Made by a program: the position numbers and the translations under genes. From assembly GCA_015207365.1 (NCBI GenBank), contig JADEXA010000013.1, positions 61,652 to 125,651 on the forward strand: a stretch of 64,000 nucleotides of DNA. Direction: 5' to 3'. This document shows, one piece after another, positions 1 through 9,001 of this stretch; position 1 is the stretch's first letter; each line of letters begins with the position of its first letter. Below the pieces are notes generated by a model. The model did no database searches and was not told where the DNA came from. It saw nothing but the letters and a program-made list of their open reading frames with translations. This stretch comes from Vacuolonema iberomarrocanum LEGE 07170. GTDB taxonomy: Bacteria > Cyanobacteriota > Cyanobacteriia > Elainellales > Elainellaceae.

Positions 1-333
1 GCTGGGTGCATCGGGCTGATCATCACAGCTCTTAACCTCATGCCAGTCGGTCAGCTGGATGGGGGGCATATTGTCCATGCGATGTTTGGGCAACGCATGG
101 GGGCAAATATTGGGCAGGTTGCCCGGTTGCTGATTCTTCTGCTCTCCTTTGTGCAGACAGAATATTTACTCTGGGCCATTTTGCTCCTATTTATTCCGGC
201 TGTGGATGAACCTGCCCTCAATGATGTCACTGAACTCGATAATCGCAGAGATTTTCTGGGGCTGTTGACGTTGGCGTTGTTGGTCTTCATCATTTTGCCG
301 ACACCCCCCCAAATTCTTCGACTTCTGTTCTAG
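1..333 (+). CDS. M50 (site-2 protease) family zinc metalloprotease, C-terminal fragment
   Basis: The frame is open from base 1, so the gene begins before the window. The visible 110 residues hold the second catalytic motif of site-2 proteases, NLMPVGQLDGGH (residues 12-23 of the fragment): the Asp is the family's third zinc ligand and lies in a membrane segment. Two further hydrophobic stretches follow and the protein ends in a hydrophobic tail. Family members cleave transmembrane substrates such as anti-sigma factors within the membrane; plant and cyanobacterial EGY-like members act in thylakoids. The N-terminal HExxH motif is outside the window, so catalytic competence cannot be checked. 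Family assignment is secure; the substrate is unknown. Confidence 0.85.
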   Translation, partial: AGCIGLIITALNLMPVGQLDGGHIVHAMFGQRMGANIGQVARLLILLLSFVQTEYLLWAILLLFIPAVDEPALNDVTELDNRRDFLGLLTLALLVFIILPTPPQILRLLF

Positions 334-422
334 ATTGACGCCACTCGTTTCAGAAACATGGACAATAGGTTGGAAGATCGTGCCATTATTATTGACCATT
401 CCCTATGGAGAGGAACCCTGCA

Positions 423-923
423 ATGACACAGGATGTCCGGCAGTGGTTAGCTGAAATTAAAAATTTGCAGCAGAAGCTAGACGCTGCCCATCGAGAGCGT
501 GACGAAGCCTATGGAAGTGCGGCAAACTGGCGCAGTCTCTATGAAACAGAGGCCCAACAGCGCCGCAACGATGCAGCCGTAGCTCAGCAACAACTCCAAG
601 CCCTGACCATTGAATTGGCGCGGCTCCAGTCGGAGAAGCTACCAATTTCAGCAACAGGCGATGCTCCAGACAAGCTGCAGCAACAGGTCGCGGCATTGCC
701 GCCCGATGAGTTGCAAACCATGTTGGTGCAAACATTGGTAGAGTGCGATCGCCTCGCCCAGGACCTTGTCGCTGAGCAGGAGGAGCATACCAAAACCCGC
801 CAAGAGCTGACCGCTGCCTTGGGCGACACCATCGAGCAACTTTCACGCGCCCGTACGTTGAAAACCCCGGAAACATCCATAATCCGGGCTGAGGAGTCGG
901 GAGAAGAAAGCAACGGACATTAG
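423..923 (+). CDS. Coiled-coil protein, cyanobacterial hypothetical
   Basis: A 166-residue, Gln/Glu/Ala-rich, mostly helical soluble protein. Heptad-like coiled coil covers roughly residues 5-75 and again about 85-140, with a short disordered C-terminus. There is no signal peptide and no recognisable catalytic motif. The ATG at 423 was chosen over the ATG at 405 because GGAGAGGA at 407-414 is well placed as its ribosome binding site, while the upstream ATG would lie inside that signal. It follows the M50 protease by 89 bp on the same strand, so co-transcription is possible. Function unknown. Confidence 0.75.
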   Translation: MTQDVRQWLAEIKNLQQKLDAAHRERDEAYGSAANWRSLYETEAQQRRNDAAVAQQQLQALTIELARLQSEKLPISATGDAPDKLQQQVAALPPDELQTMLVQTLVECDRLAQDLVAEQEEHTKTRQELTAALGDTIEQLSRARTLKTPETSIIRAEESGEESNGH

Positions 924-984
924 CCCCAGCCCGACGCCCCGTCGATTTGGGATGGCTCACTCGCCTCAAGCCAGAAGCCTGTCG

Positions 985-2130
985 CTAGAACCCCATTGCC
1001 TTAGCAACGGATGTGAGATCCGGCGCAATTCCATCCTTGACCTGATTGTTGCAGTGGTTGATGGCGGTATCTGGATCCTTGAGTCCGTTGCCGGTGAGGA
1101 TGCAAACAATCCGAGCACCTGCTGGCACCTGATCTTTGACCTTGAGTAACCCTGCCACCGAAGCGGCACTGGCCGGTTCGCAGAAAATGCCTTCCTCCGC
1201 TGCAAGGATGCGATAGGCGTTCAGAATTTCGTCGTCCGTCACGGCTTTGAATTCGCCCTGGCTGGCTTCTTGCGCCGCGATCGCCTTATCCCAGCTAGCA
1301 GGATTGCCAATCCGAATGGCCGTCGCCACTGTTTCGGGGTGGGATACAGGGGCACCGTTGACGATTGGCGCGGCTCCCGCCGCCTGGAAGCCCATCATCC
1401 TGGGCAGCTGGCGGCATTTTCCCTGCTGGTGATACTGGCAAAAGCCCATCCAGTAGGCCGTGATATTGCCTGCATTGCCCACGGGAATACACAACCAATC
1501 GGGGGCATCCCCCAGCACATCTACAAGTTCAAATGCCCCAGTCTTCTGGCCTTCTAACCGATAAGGGTTGACTGAATTGACGAGGGTAACGGGATAATGC
1601 GCTGCTGCATCCCGCACCGTTTGCAAGGCTTGATCAAAATTCCCCTGGATAGCGAGCACCTCGGCACCATAGAGCAAAGCCTGTGCCAGCTTACCCAATG
1701 CCACATAGCCATCGGGGATGACCACAAATGCCCGTAGCCCTCCTCGCCGTGCATAGGCCGCAGCTGAGGCCGAGGTGTTCCCCGTACTGGCACAGATGAC
1801 CGCTTCAGCGCCCGCTTCCTTGGCCTTGCTGAGCGCCATCGTCATGCCCCGATCCTTAAAGCTGCCCGTCGGGTTGAGGCCATCGTATTTGATGAACACC
1901 TGGACAGACTTACCCACCCGCGCGGCGATCGCCGGGGCAGGAATCAGTGGCGTATTCCCTTCCAGCAACGTAACCACTGGGGTCTGCTCTGATACTGGCA
2001 GATAGGCCCGATAGGTCTCGATCAGCCCAGGCCACTTCGGTGCCGTGCCTGGTGCGATCGCTGAGGGCGCTATCCCCCGGTTGGGTGAATTTGAAAAATC
2101 TTGGAACGCAGTTTGAGGAATAACAGTCAC
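985..2130 (-). CDS. thrC: Threonine synthase
   Basis: Pyridoxal-phosphate enzyme converting O-phosphohomoserine to threonine, the last step of threonine synthesis, in the cytosol. The PLP lysine is in [10 protein letters not shown] (Lys92 by the start used here), followed by the family motif [19 protein letters not shown] and the glycine-rich phosphate-binding loop around VGNAGN. The open frame extends to 2292, but its first 54 codons are low complexity and unlike the family. The GTG at 2130 gives about 381 aa, nearer the family size, so I used that; an intermediate start cannot be excluded. Monocistronic as far as can be seen. Confidence 0.93.
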   Translation of the reverse strand: MTVIPQTAFQDFSNSPNRGIAPSAIAPGTAPKWPGLIETYRAYLPVSEQTPVVTLLEGNTPLIPAPAIAARVGKSVQVFIKYDGLNPTGSFKDRGMTMALSKAKEAGAEAVICASTGNTSASAAAYARRGGLRAFVVIPDGYVALGKLAQALLYGAEVLAIQGNFDQALQTVRDAAAHYPVTLVNSVNPYRLEGQKTGAFELVDVLGDAPDWLCIPVGNAGNITAYWMGFCQYHQQGKCRQLPRMMGFQAAGAAPIVNGAPVSHPETVATAIRIGNPASWDKAIAAQEASQGEFKAVTDDEILNAYRILAAEEGIFCEPASAASVAGLLKVKDQVPAGARIVCILTGNGLKDPDTAINHCNNQVKDGIAPDLTSVAKAMGF

Positions 2131-2544
2131 AGTAACTCTCGGAATTCGATTAATAGAGGGTGTAGATGGGAGGAGTAGATTGGGAGCAAAGGGTTTAGGA
2201 GATGAAGGGTTACAGAGTAAGGTGAAGCTAGACACAGCCACTTCATTGGGCATCTGCCGAAGCAGGACAAACGAGCATTTTAAGCGCCCCAATAGTCAAT
2301 AAATCCCTACATCGGCTCTATATCTCAGTTTATCCTGAGAAACCTGTCGTCGATGTAACCCCAAGGCTCCTCTACCCATCGCGATTCGCAAAAATGAGTC
2401 AGGGAATGATGGCTACCAACTAAAACGCTAGATAACGAACCAGTTGTGAAACTGCCACAGTTTAAATTTCCCAGTTTAGAGGGTTCAATACAATCGGAGC
2501 CGAGCTTTGGTATAGAATACCTTTCGTGGTTAGAGTGAGTAGAA

Positions 2545-2793
2545 ATGACTAGTCCAACATTAATCCTCGAATCTTCAACACGGGCAACAGCGGTAGCCTC
2601 TTCCCAAGAGCAGGCGATCGCCATTCAAGGGGCTGACGCAGCAAAAGCGCCCCAACCTTCCACCAGTGCTCAGCGGTTACCCTACAGCAAAACCCAGCAA
2701 CTAGAGCTTCTGCACTTGCAGGCAGAAGCAGAAGCCCTGTTACAGCAAGTCCAGGTGCTGACGCAGCAAAAGCAGCAACCCGTCAACGTTTAA
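2545..2793 (+). CDS. Small cyanobacterial hypothetical protein
   Basis: An 82-residue protein with a low-complexity Ala/Gln/Ser N-terminal half and a short amphipathic helix (LELLHLQAEAEALLQQVQ, about residues 54-71) resembling a coiled coil or oligomerisation helix. No signal peptide or catalytic residues. It lies alone, divergent from thrC; the roughly 410 bp between the two starts probably contains both promoters. Function unknown. Confidence 0.6.
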   Translation: MTSPTLILESSTRATAVASSQEQAIAIQGADAAKAPQPSTSAQRLPYSKTQQLELLHLQAEAEALLQQVQVLTQQKQQPVNV

Positions 2794-2840
2794 CCTTAGT
2801 GAACCTCAGTGCCCAGGCATCGCTTGCAAATCGCTATCTC

Positions 2841-2873
2841 TGCTGATGAGCTGAGAGGTTTGGCTCATCAGCA
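2841..2873. promoter_or_regulatory. Perfect 11-bp hairpin upstream of the 41-residue ORF
   Basis: TGCTGATGAGC (2841-2851) pairs exactly with GCTCATCAGCA (2863-2873) across an 11-nt loop. No T-run follows on either strand, so it is a weak candidate for a factor-independent terminator. It lies between the stop of the preceding gene and the start of the small membrane ORF at 2946, so it may be a processing or stability element in that 5' leader. Confidence 0.5.
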
Positions 2874-2945
2874 TGGGATATCCCGTTCCCAAGTAGGATA
2901 GAAGGAGATCCGGCATTTATCGCTACACCGGGAGGTGCGATCGCT

Positions 2946-3071
2946 ATGGCAGATCCCAAACGCAACATTGATGAGCGGAACATTATTAGGGTAGAGCCAG
3001 GCACCCTACTCGTGATTATCACAGTGCTCCTTTTGGTACCCTTACTGCTGACAGGGTTCCTCTCGCAATAA
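2946..3071 (+). CDS. 41-residue single-pass membrane peptide
   Basis: A short ORF starting MADPKRNIDERNII and ending in a single strongly hydrophobic segment (about residues 20-38: LLVIITVLLLVPLLLTGFL). A charged N-terminus precedes the membrane span, giving a tail-anchored or single-pass topology. GGAGGTG at 2931-2937 lies 8 nt before the ATG, an excellent ribosome binding site. It resembles in size the small subunits of photosynthetic or respiratory complexes, but the sequence does not match Psb, Psa or Pet small subunits I know. Function unknown; the strong ribosome binding site is the main support. Confidence 0.6.
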   Translation: MADPKRNIDERNIIRVEPGTLLVIITVLLLVPLLLTGFLSQ

Positions 3072-3165
3072 AAATGTCAGATTGAATCAATCCTGATCAA
3101 TCTTGCATCACACTTCTTCGGACGTGTGGTAATGTCACGCTCCCAGATCATCAGCGCCTGCTTTT

Positions 3166-3585
3166 TCAATCTAAACTTGCTGCGACCAAGTTGGAGACTT
3201 CCAACAAGTTGCCGTCTGGATCACGGATGTAGACCGAGTCAAGTAAGCCCGTTGCGCCCGTGCGACGAACGGGCCCTTCAACAATCTCAACGCTGTTGCT
3301 GGCAAAGTGCGCTACAACGTCTGTTAGGGGTGTGGCCGTGAGAAAGCAGAGATCGGCTGAGCCACAGGAGGGTTGAGCCGCTTTGGGTTCGATTTCTCTC
3401 CCCAATTGATGCAGGTTGATTTTTTGTATTCCAAAGTGGAGGGCGATGCGATCGCCCCCAAACACAACGCGCCGCATTCCCAGAACGCGAGTGTAGAAGT
3501 TACAGGTCGCCTCTATATCCCGCACGGTGAGCACCAGATGGTCTAAATGAGTGATCGACACCACTGAACCTACAGCCTTACACAT
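3166..3585 (-). CDS. VOC (glyoxalase/dioxygenase) superfamily protein
   Basis: A 139-residue protein of the vicinal-oxygen-chelate fold. It opens with ITHLDHLVLTVRDIEATCNFYTRVLGM, the typical first beta-alpha-beta module whose His is a metal ligand. A second module ends in the signature DSVYIRDPDGNLLEVSN, where the Glu is usually the last metal ligand. The internal IALHFGIQKINLHQ segment supplies the other likely ligand. The family includes glyoxalase I, fosfomycin thiol transferases and extradiol dioxygenases; the substrate cannot be read from the sequence. It lies just upstream, on the same strand, of the M16 pair but is separated from it by a long hairpin. Confidence 0.85.
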   Translation of the reverse strand: MCKAVGSVVSITHLDHLVLTVRDIEATCNFYTRVLGMRRVVFGGDRIALHFGIQKINLHQLGREIEPKAAQPSCGSADLCFLTATPLTDVVAHFASNSVEIVEGPVRRTGATGLLDSVYIRDPDGNLLEVSNLVAASLD

Positions 3586-3599
3586 TGAGCTTAGGAGAA

Positions 3600-3644
3600 A
3601 TCATGTGTTGAAAGCCCTGCAATGCCGAGCTTTCAACACATGAT
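3600..3644. repeat. 16-bp perfect palindromic hairpin between VOC gene and M16 genes
   Basis: ATCATGTGTTGAAAGC (3600-3615) is exactly complementary to 3629-3644, with a 13-nt loop. A second small palindrome, GCGCGTAGCGCG, follows at about 3660 and resembles the AACGCGCATAGCGCTATAT tail of the family 3 elements near 45030 and 47100. It lies 15 bp upstream of the VOC start codon and 38 bp beyond the M16 stop, so it could be a mobile-element relic or a terminator for the M16 genes. Confidence 0.6.
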
Positions 3645-3681
3645 TGGATTGTACCTAAGCGCGTAGCGCGGTATATCCGAA

Positions 3682-5214
3682 TCACGCCTGTGGAATTGTA
3701 ATATCGACCGGGGTGATTTCGGCATTCGGTTGCAACTCAGAGAGGGCTGGCTGCATGGCAGCCACATTGCCCACGATCAGGGTAACCAGGCGATCGGGTT
3801 GGATATGCTGCTGAGCCGCCTCGAGAATCTCCTGAGCCGTGGTTTCTTCCAGTTCTCGCTGGTACTGGAAGATAAAATCCTCAGGATAGCCGTAATATTC
3901 GTAATTGATCAGCCGGGATAGGGTTTGGCCGGGGGTCTGGAAGTTGAAAATGAAGCTGTTGAGGGCAGATTCTTTAGCCCTTGCTAGCTCTTCTTCGCCG
4001 ATGGGCTCCTGCCGCACCCGTTCAATTTCTCCTAAAAAGGAGCTAATAAAGTCTACGGTTGCATCGGAGCGGGTTTGTCCACCCCCAACAAAAATGCCGG
4101 GATAGTCAAACTGTGCGCTCCAGTAGCCATAGACGACATAGGCAAGCCCCTGGCGCGATCGCACCTCGTTCATCAACCGACCGCCAAAGCCGTTCATAAT
4201 TTCGTTGAGAACCGACAGGGCTGTAAAGTCAGGATCATCTAACTGGCCACCCAAATGCCCCATTTGGATGAAGCTCTGGGTTAATTGGGGCTGGTCGACT
4301 AGAAAAATACCTCCAGCATTGGCTTGCATCACTTCCGGCAGGTCGGGCGTTGTTGTCGCCTCTTCGCCGGACTGCCAATCCTCAAATGCCTGCTCAATGC
4401 GATCGCGCATCTCAGCGGTATCAAAATCCCCCACGATGCCCAGGATGATGTTTTCGGGAACAAAATACTGGTCATGGAACTGCATCAGGCTGGCGCGATC
4501 GATGTTGGCCAGGGTGGCATATTCCACGGTGCGTGCATAGGGGCTGGCTTCACCATAGATAAGCTTGCTAAACTCGCGGCTCGCAATAGAGTTGGGATCA
4601 TCGTTACGACGAGCAATAGAGCCGCGCCACTGGTTCTTCAGCCAGTCGATCCTGTCTTGAGGAACGGCTGGTTGACGAATGACCTCCGCGAACAGGGAGA
4701 AGACGGTATCCAGGTCGGATGTGAGGCTTGAGAAACTGGCACGTCCCATTGTGGTATCGATGCTTGTTTCAATCGAGGCGGCTCGTTGCTCGAGCAATTG
4801 ATTGAGACGATCGCCCGGATGCTCTTCGCTGCCTCCGGTGCGCATTACGTCTCCCAGCACGCTTGCCAGACCCGTTTGGTTAGCAGGTTCCAGGCGATCG
4901 CCGGTACGAATGGTCGCCGAACCACTGACCAGGGGCAATTCATGATCTTCCACCAGATAGGCCACTAGGCCATTCTCCAACTCAAAGCGCGTATAGTCGG
5001 GCAGCTGCACCTCTGGCAGCGGGGGGAAGGTCAACTGGTCATAGTGCATAGCCTCATCAGCAATGGCTGTGGTTGGCAAGACCCAAAATAGGGTGAGCAG
5101 CGTTCCGACCAACCCCAACAGCACGCGCAGGGCAAACCGCTGCACAGAGCGAGACAAGCACAAGCGCGCCAGGCGCGCAAAAAGTCCTCCACGGAGCATC
5201 ATCATCGTCCTCAT
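3682..5214 (-). CDS. M16 family peptidase-like protein, non-catalytic partner
   Basis: A 510-residue insulinase/pitrilysin-fold protein with an N-terminal signal or anchor segment (about residues 28-52, ending TTAIADEA). The position of the zinc motif reads LASVLGDVMRTGG instead of HxxEH, so this subunit lacks the metal-binding residues. It keeps the C-terminal half typical of the subunit that supplies substrate-binding residues in heterodimeric M16B enzymes. Its ATG overlaps the stop of the upstream M16 gene (ATGA at 5211-5214), so the two are translationally coupled and probably form a periplasmic or lumenal heterodimer. Confidence 0.88.
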   Translation of the reverse strand: MRTMMMLRGGLFARLARLCLSRSVQRFALRVLLGLVGTLLTLFWVLPTTAIADEAMHYDQLTFPPLPEVQLPDYTRFELENGLVAYLVEDHELPLVSGSATIRTGDRLEPANQTGLASVLGDVMRTGGSEEHPGDRLNQLLEQRAASIETSIDTTMGRASFSSLTSDLDTVFSLFAEVIRQPAVPQDRIDWLKNQWRGSIARRNDDPNSIASREFSKLIYGEASPYARTVEYATLANIDRASLMQFHDQYFVPENIILGIVGDFDTAEMRDRIEQAFEDWQSGEEATTTPDLPEVMQANAGGIFLVDQPQLTQSFIQMGHLGGQLDDPDFTALSVLNEIMNGFGGRLMNEVRSRQGLAYVVYGYWSAQFDYPGIFVGGGQTRSDATVDFISSFLGEIERVRQEPIGEEELARAKESALNSFIFNFQTPGQTLSRLINYEYYGYPEDFIFQYQRELEETTAQEILEAAQQHIQPDRLVTLIVGNVAAMQPALSELQPNAEITPVDITIPQA

Positions 5215-6968
5215 TCTGTTGGTTCAGCGGATGTCGATTCGGCGGCGGCTTCAGCAGAGAGTAAGCGGCCAACCGTCAATTTTTCGGGGACAAAGGTGGC
5301 TTGGGCAACGGCTTGCACATCTTCCACGGTGACGGCCTCTAGGGCTTTTAGGTCGTCAAACAGGTTGCGCCAGTCGCCGGTTTTGGCTTCATAGTCGGGC
5401 AGCAAACTTGCCATACCCCGGTTAGATGCCAGCAGTTGCAAGACCGAAACCCGCACCTGATTTTTCACCCGATCCAACTCTTCCGTTGGAACCGGTTCGG
5501 TTTTGAGCCGCTCCAATTCCTGGTTCATGACGGCTGCCACGTCGTCTACCGTGTGTCCGGGGGCCGTCAGCGCATACATCAGCATCACCGTAGGATAGCG
5601 CTCCCCTGGAAAGCTGTCGTAAACATTGACACTCAAGGCGATCCCCTGCTCGACCAATGCTTGGTAGAGTCGGGATGTGCGTCCACCCGTGAGCAAGGAC
5701 GACAGCATAGAATACACGACATCCTGCGAACTGTCGGAGCTGGGACGCTGGTAACCCTCCAAGTACCAGGGTTGGCTAGGGAGGTTTAACACAATCTCTC
5801 GTGGAGCATCTTGCTGGGGTGTCTCGGCAACGGTTTCAGGCGCAGAGGGTCGCGCCTCAAAGCGCCCAAAGTAAATTTCTGCCAGCCGCTGCACTTCGTC
5901 GGGATCTACATCTCCAACGACGGCCATCACCATGTGATCGGTCGTGTAGTGGGTTTCAAAGAACTCCTGAATGTCTTGCCGGGTGAGGGTACGCAGATCC
6001 TCCTCATACCCAATTACCGGGCGTCCGTAGGGATGATTTGGAAAGGCAGTTTCTAAAAACGCCTCAATCATTTTGCCAATGGGCGAGTTGTCTGTGCCCG
6101 ATCGCCGTTCTTCTAGAATCACGTCCTTCTCTTCATAGAACTCGCGAAACACGGGTTCTAGGAACCGCTCAGACTCTAGCGACATCCACAACTCCAGCTT
6201 GTTAGAAGGGAAGCTGTAGAAATAGCGCGTTTCATCGGCGGATGTGGTGGCATTGAGTCCGACCCCACCCGCCTGTTCCACAATCTGCCCATAGGCATTT
6301 TGAACCACAAACTGTGCGGCTTCTTGCTGCAGTGTGTCGAACTGCGCCTGCAATGACTCAACGGTCGCCACATCTTCCGTCGCTTGCGCCGCAAGCAGTT
6401 CATCAAAAACAGCATCCATCTGATCAAATAGCACCTCTTCCGCATCGTAGTTGGTGGTGCCAATGCGCTGCGTTCCCTTGAAGGCTAGGTGTTCGAGGAA
6501 GTGAGCTGCGCCCGTTTTGCCTTCGCTTTCCTGAGCCGCACCCACATCCACATAGGTCATAAAGGAAATGACAGGGGCTTGGTGGCGCTCCATCACGATA
6601 AATCGGATGCCGTTGTCCAAAGTGAACTCAGTAATCCGATCGAGCACTCGGTCGATGTAGGGTTGAATATCGATGCCGGTCGGGGGAACTTCGGTACGTG
6701 CCCAGGCGATCGCCGGAACGCTGCACCAGAACCACACCATGGCAAAGAGAACCAGGAGCGATCGCTTCAAAGCGCCAAAAATACTTGCGTTCCAACCATC
6801 TGCCCAGGGTGCGGAGAGAAAACCAGACCGATAGTTGGATAGAGAATAGTGTAGAGAGGTCAGAGTCACGCGCAGGCGTGAGGCAGTCGGAACCTGAGAC
6901 ATGGCAGGCGGGCGATCGCCCATCTCCCCATCAGAGGTACGACGAATCGGAGGGTAGATTTGCGACAT
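5211..6968 (-). CDS. M16 family zinc metallopeptidase, catalytic subunit
   Basis: A 585-residue M16B peptidase. The inverted zinc motif is intact: HFLEH (residues 156-160) with the downstream acidic ligand region ESERFLEPVFREFYEEKDV. A hydrophobic anchor or signal segment (about 68-90, LKRSLLVLFAMVWFW) precedes the mature domain, so it is exported or membrane-tethered. The first 65 residues are poorly family-like; an internal start such as the Met at 6902 is possible, and no clear ribosome binding site decides between them. It is coupled to the next gene, which lacks HxxEH, the usual active/inactive pairing. Confidence 0.88.
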   Translation of the reverse strand: MSQIYPPIRRTSDGEMGDRPPAMSQVPTASRLRVTLTSLHYSLSNYRSGFLSAPWADGWNASIFGALKRSLLVLFAMVWFWCSVPAIAWARTEVPPTGIDIQPYIDRVLDRITEFTLDNGIRFIVMERHQAPVISFMTYVDVGAAQESEGKTGAAHFLEHLAFKGTQRIGTTNYDAEEVLFDQMDAVFDELLAAQATEDVATVESLQAQFDTLQQEAAQFVVQNAYGQIVEQAGGVGLNATTSADETRYFYSFPSNKLELWMSLESERFLEPVFREFYEEKDVILEERRSGTDNSPIGKMIEAFLETAFPNHPYGRPVIGYEEDLRTLTRQDIQEFFETHYTTDHMVMAVVGDVDPDEVQRLAEIYFGRFEARPSAPETVAETPQQDAPREIVLNLPSQPWYLEGYQRPSSDSSQDVVYSMLSSLLTGGRTSRLYQALVEQGIALSVNVYDSFPGERYPTVMLMYALTAPGHTVDDVAAVMNQELERLKTEPVPTEELDRVKNQVRVSVLQLLASNRGMASLLPDYEAKTGDWRNLFDDLKALEAVTVEDVQAVAQATFVPEKLTVGRLLSAEAAAESTSAEPTE

Positions 6969-7374
6969 AGGAACGTTGAAAAAACCTGAAAACAGCTTGG
7001 CAAATGGTCGATAGCATCAGCCAACCCATTCATCGAATACTATAGCCTCTCAGGATAGTTCTCAGAACGGGGAGCCCATCCCTAAGAGATGGACTTTTAA
7101 TTTTTGAGGAGTGCGGATCCATCATTGGATGTAGTGCATTGGATGTAGTGGAAACCTGACTAGACAGGAGTGCGCTAGTTGTCCAAAGCTGCTGCCCTCA
7201 ATTTGAGTTATTTGCTAGTGAGAAGATTTTTCCAGTTGCCTGAAACTCTAGTAATCTCATTGCACCCCGGTCATAAGAGGAAAACAGCGCGATCGCTACT
7301 CCCACCAGAACTCAGCCACCCTCCTACAGCCGGAATAGATACAGCTTTAGTGTATCTACTCAGTGCAAATGAAC
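6969..7374. other. Intergenic, no gene seen; edge of AT-rich island
   Basis: A 406-bp gap between the M16 operon start and the end of the first island ATPase. It contains a short tandem direct repeat of the 13-mer ATTGGATGTAGTG (about 7125-7151) and one HIP1 site near 7290, the last one I saw before base composition drops. A 73-codon frame at 7179 has no ribosome binding site and no recognisable content. Confidence 0.5.
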
Positions 7375-8994
7375 TTAAAAGATTAAAAATGAAAGATTGA
7401 GTGCTTTCGCTAAAACGATGCAAGGACCCTTAAGCTTAGATACGATACCTTGAACGGCCTCAGTACTATCATTCAAAGACTCCACTGTTTCCTTAAACCA
7501 CTCTAGATTTTTTATGATTTTTTCTTTCTTAGGTATCTCCTTCTCAACTTCTCGCTTGGCTGTTTCGATACATGAAGTGGTATCTTCCTTTTCTTCTTCA
7601 TTAAGTGAAGAGCTATTCAAAATCTTAATTATTGTTTCAAGCGCTTCTAAAACCTCTTTCTTTTCTATTTCTATGCTGGAGGAATTATATACAGCCCCTG
7701 CTATATTTTCTGCGTCTATACTTCCTTGATTTATCCCTACACCAATATTTCCAGTTTGAGTGATTTCATTTGAGTTAAATGAGCCTTCAGACATAATATC
7801 TCCTTCAGAATGGTAGCTTTTTGTATTTATGCTGTTACCTAAATAATAATTATATATATTGCTTATTCGTGTATACTTCTCTTTGTTCTCTAGACCTATC
7901 ATAGTTGGAAATAAGGAACGACCTCTATCGGTAATATATTTTTCGAAATGAGGTGAGAATAATTTATAACCAGTATTCTTTGTTTGTTCCATTAAGCTAT
8001 AGCGATTAAGCAGAGAAAATTCGGGAGATGTTAGTTTTTCTTTTTTACCTAATGAAATATTGATTAAGTTTTCCAAAGAAAAAAAACCTTGCTCATTATC
8101 AATGTCAATAATCAACTTTATGATATCATTGTAGTAATTTATAAATTCCATTTCTGAGCGTTTAAAAGCTTTGTAGAGATCTACTTTTTTTGAAGATAAA
8201 AATAGATTTACGATGTGAAAAGCCCAAGTTGAAATCAGGTAAGGGTGTCCTTTTGTGTAGTTCCAGATTGTCCACATCTCCTGGCTGCTAAGGTTGATGC
8301 CAATATCTTTTGCTCGTGAAAAAAAAGCAACCAAGTCATTTCTTGAAAAAGGTTGAAGTACGTGATTCAGAAAAATACCATGGAAGGTTGAAATATCAGC
8401 TCTAGATTTTATTAAAATTTCTGATAAAGTTCTTCTTGAAGCGGTTACAAGACAGATTTTCCATCTTGGGTCATAAGCCAAATCTCTAAGAGAGTTGAAA
8501 GCTCTTTCATCCTCTCTAAAGATGTATCTTGCAGCATCAAATTCGTCAATAAATACTACAACTAACCAGTTCAGCTTTCTGATACGAATCAAAATAATTT
8601 TAAATTCTTCGAGAAGTTCAAATAAGGGTAGATTTTCAGACAAGATACCTTGAAATCGCTTTGATAGAGATTCATCTTCAAAGCTCATTTCTTGAAAATT
8701 TTTTCTAATCTCCAGTATAACTTTTTTGAGAAATTGTACATAATTTTCAATGTCAGGTAGATTAATTCTTAAGGAAACTATTCTTCTTTTGAGCAGTTCC
8801 CCTTCTGGGTAAATAAGTGTTTGGTATATAAGACTCGACTTGCCAATTCTAGGAGCTCCCACAATTCCGATACAGTTGGGATTAGGCGAGTCTATAATTC
8901 TCTGCCTTATAGCTTTAACATCATTATGTCTGCCTATAAAATCTTCTCCATACACAATGCTTCCATAGAAAGAAAAAGGGTTAGTGTTATTCAT
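7375..8994 (-). CDS. STAND/AAA-type P-loop ATPase with glycine-rich repeat and helical tail
   Basis: A 539-residue ATPase. GAPRIGKS (46-53) is Walker A; VVVFIDEFD (Asp150-Glu151) is Walker B. The preceding FIGRHNDVKAIRQRI is the start of ORC/STAND-like ATPases. A winged-helix-like region follows to about 390. Residues about 398-440 form a Gly/Asn/Ser-rich stretch (GNIGVGINQGSIDAENIAGA) like those joining STAND modules to accessory domains in cyanobacteria. The last about 100 residues are charged helices ending in a hydrophobic segment. I start at the ATG at 8994, 7 bp past the previous stop; a TTG at 9015 would overlap it. AT-rich, no HIP1 seen. No effector domain recognised; function unknown. 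Confidence 0.85.
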   Translation of the reverse strand: MNNTNPFSFYGSIVYGEDFIGRHNDVKAIRQRIIDSPNPNCIGIVGAPRIGKSSLIYQTLIYPEGELLKRRIVSLRINLPDIENYVQFLKKVILEIRKNFQEMSFEDESLSKRFQGILSENLPLFELLEEFKIILIRIRKLNWLVVVFIDEFDAARYIFREDERAFNSLRDLAYDPRWKICLVTASRRTLSEILIKSRADISTFHGIFLNHVLQPFSRNDLVAFFSRAKDIGINLSSQEMWTIWNYTKGHPYLISTWAFHIVNLFLSSKKVDLYKAFKRSEMEFINYYNDIIKLIIDIDNEQGFFSLENLINISLGKKEKLTSPEFSLLNRYSLMEQTKNTGYKLFSPHFEKYITDRGRSLFPTMIGLENKEKYTRISNIYNYYLGNSINTKSYHSEGDIMSEGSFNSNEITQTGNIGVGINQGSIDAENIAGAVYNSSSIEIEKKEVLEALETIIKILNSSSLNEEEKEDTTSCIETAKREVEKEIPKKEKIIKNLEWFKETVESLNDSTEAVQGIVSKLKGPCIVLAKALNLSFLIF

Positions 8995-9001
8995 ATTTTG
9001 A

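Noticed and set aside
7179..7400. 73-codon plus-strand frame next to the island
   Set aside because: No ribosome binding site, no recognisable family, and it overlaps the end of the real minus-strand ATPase.
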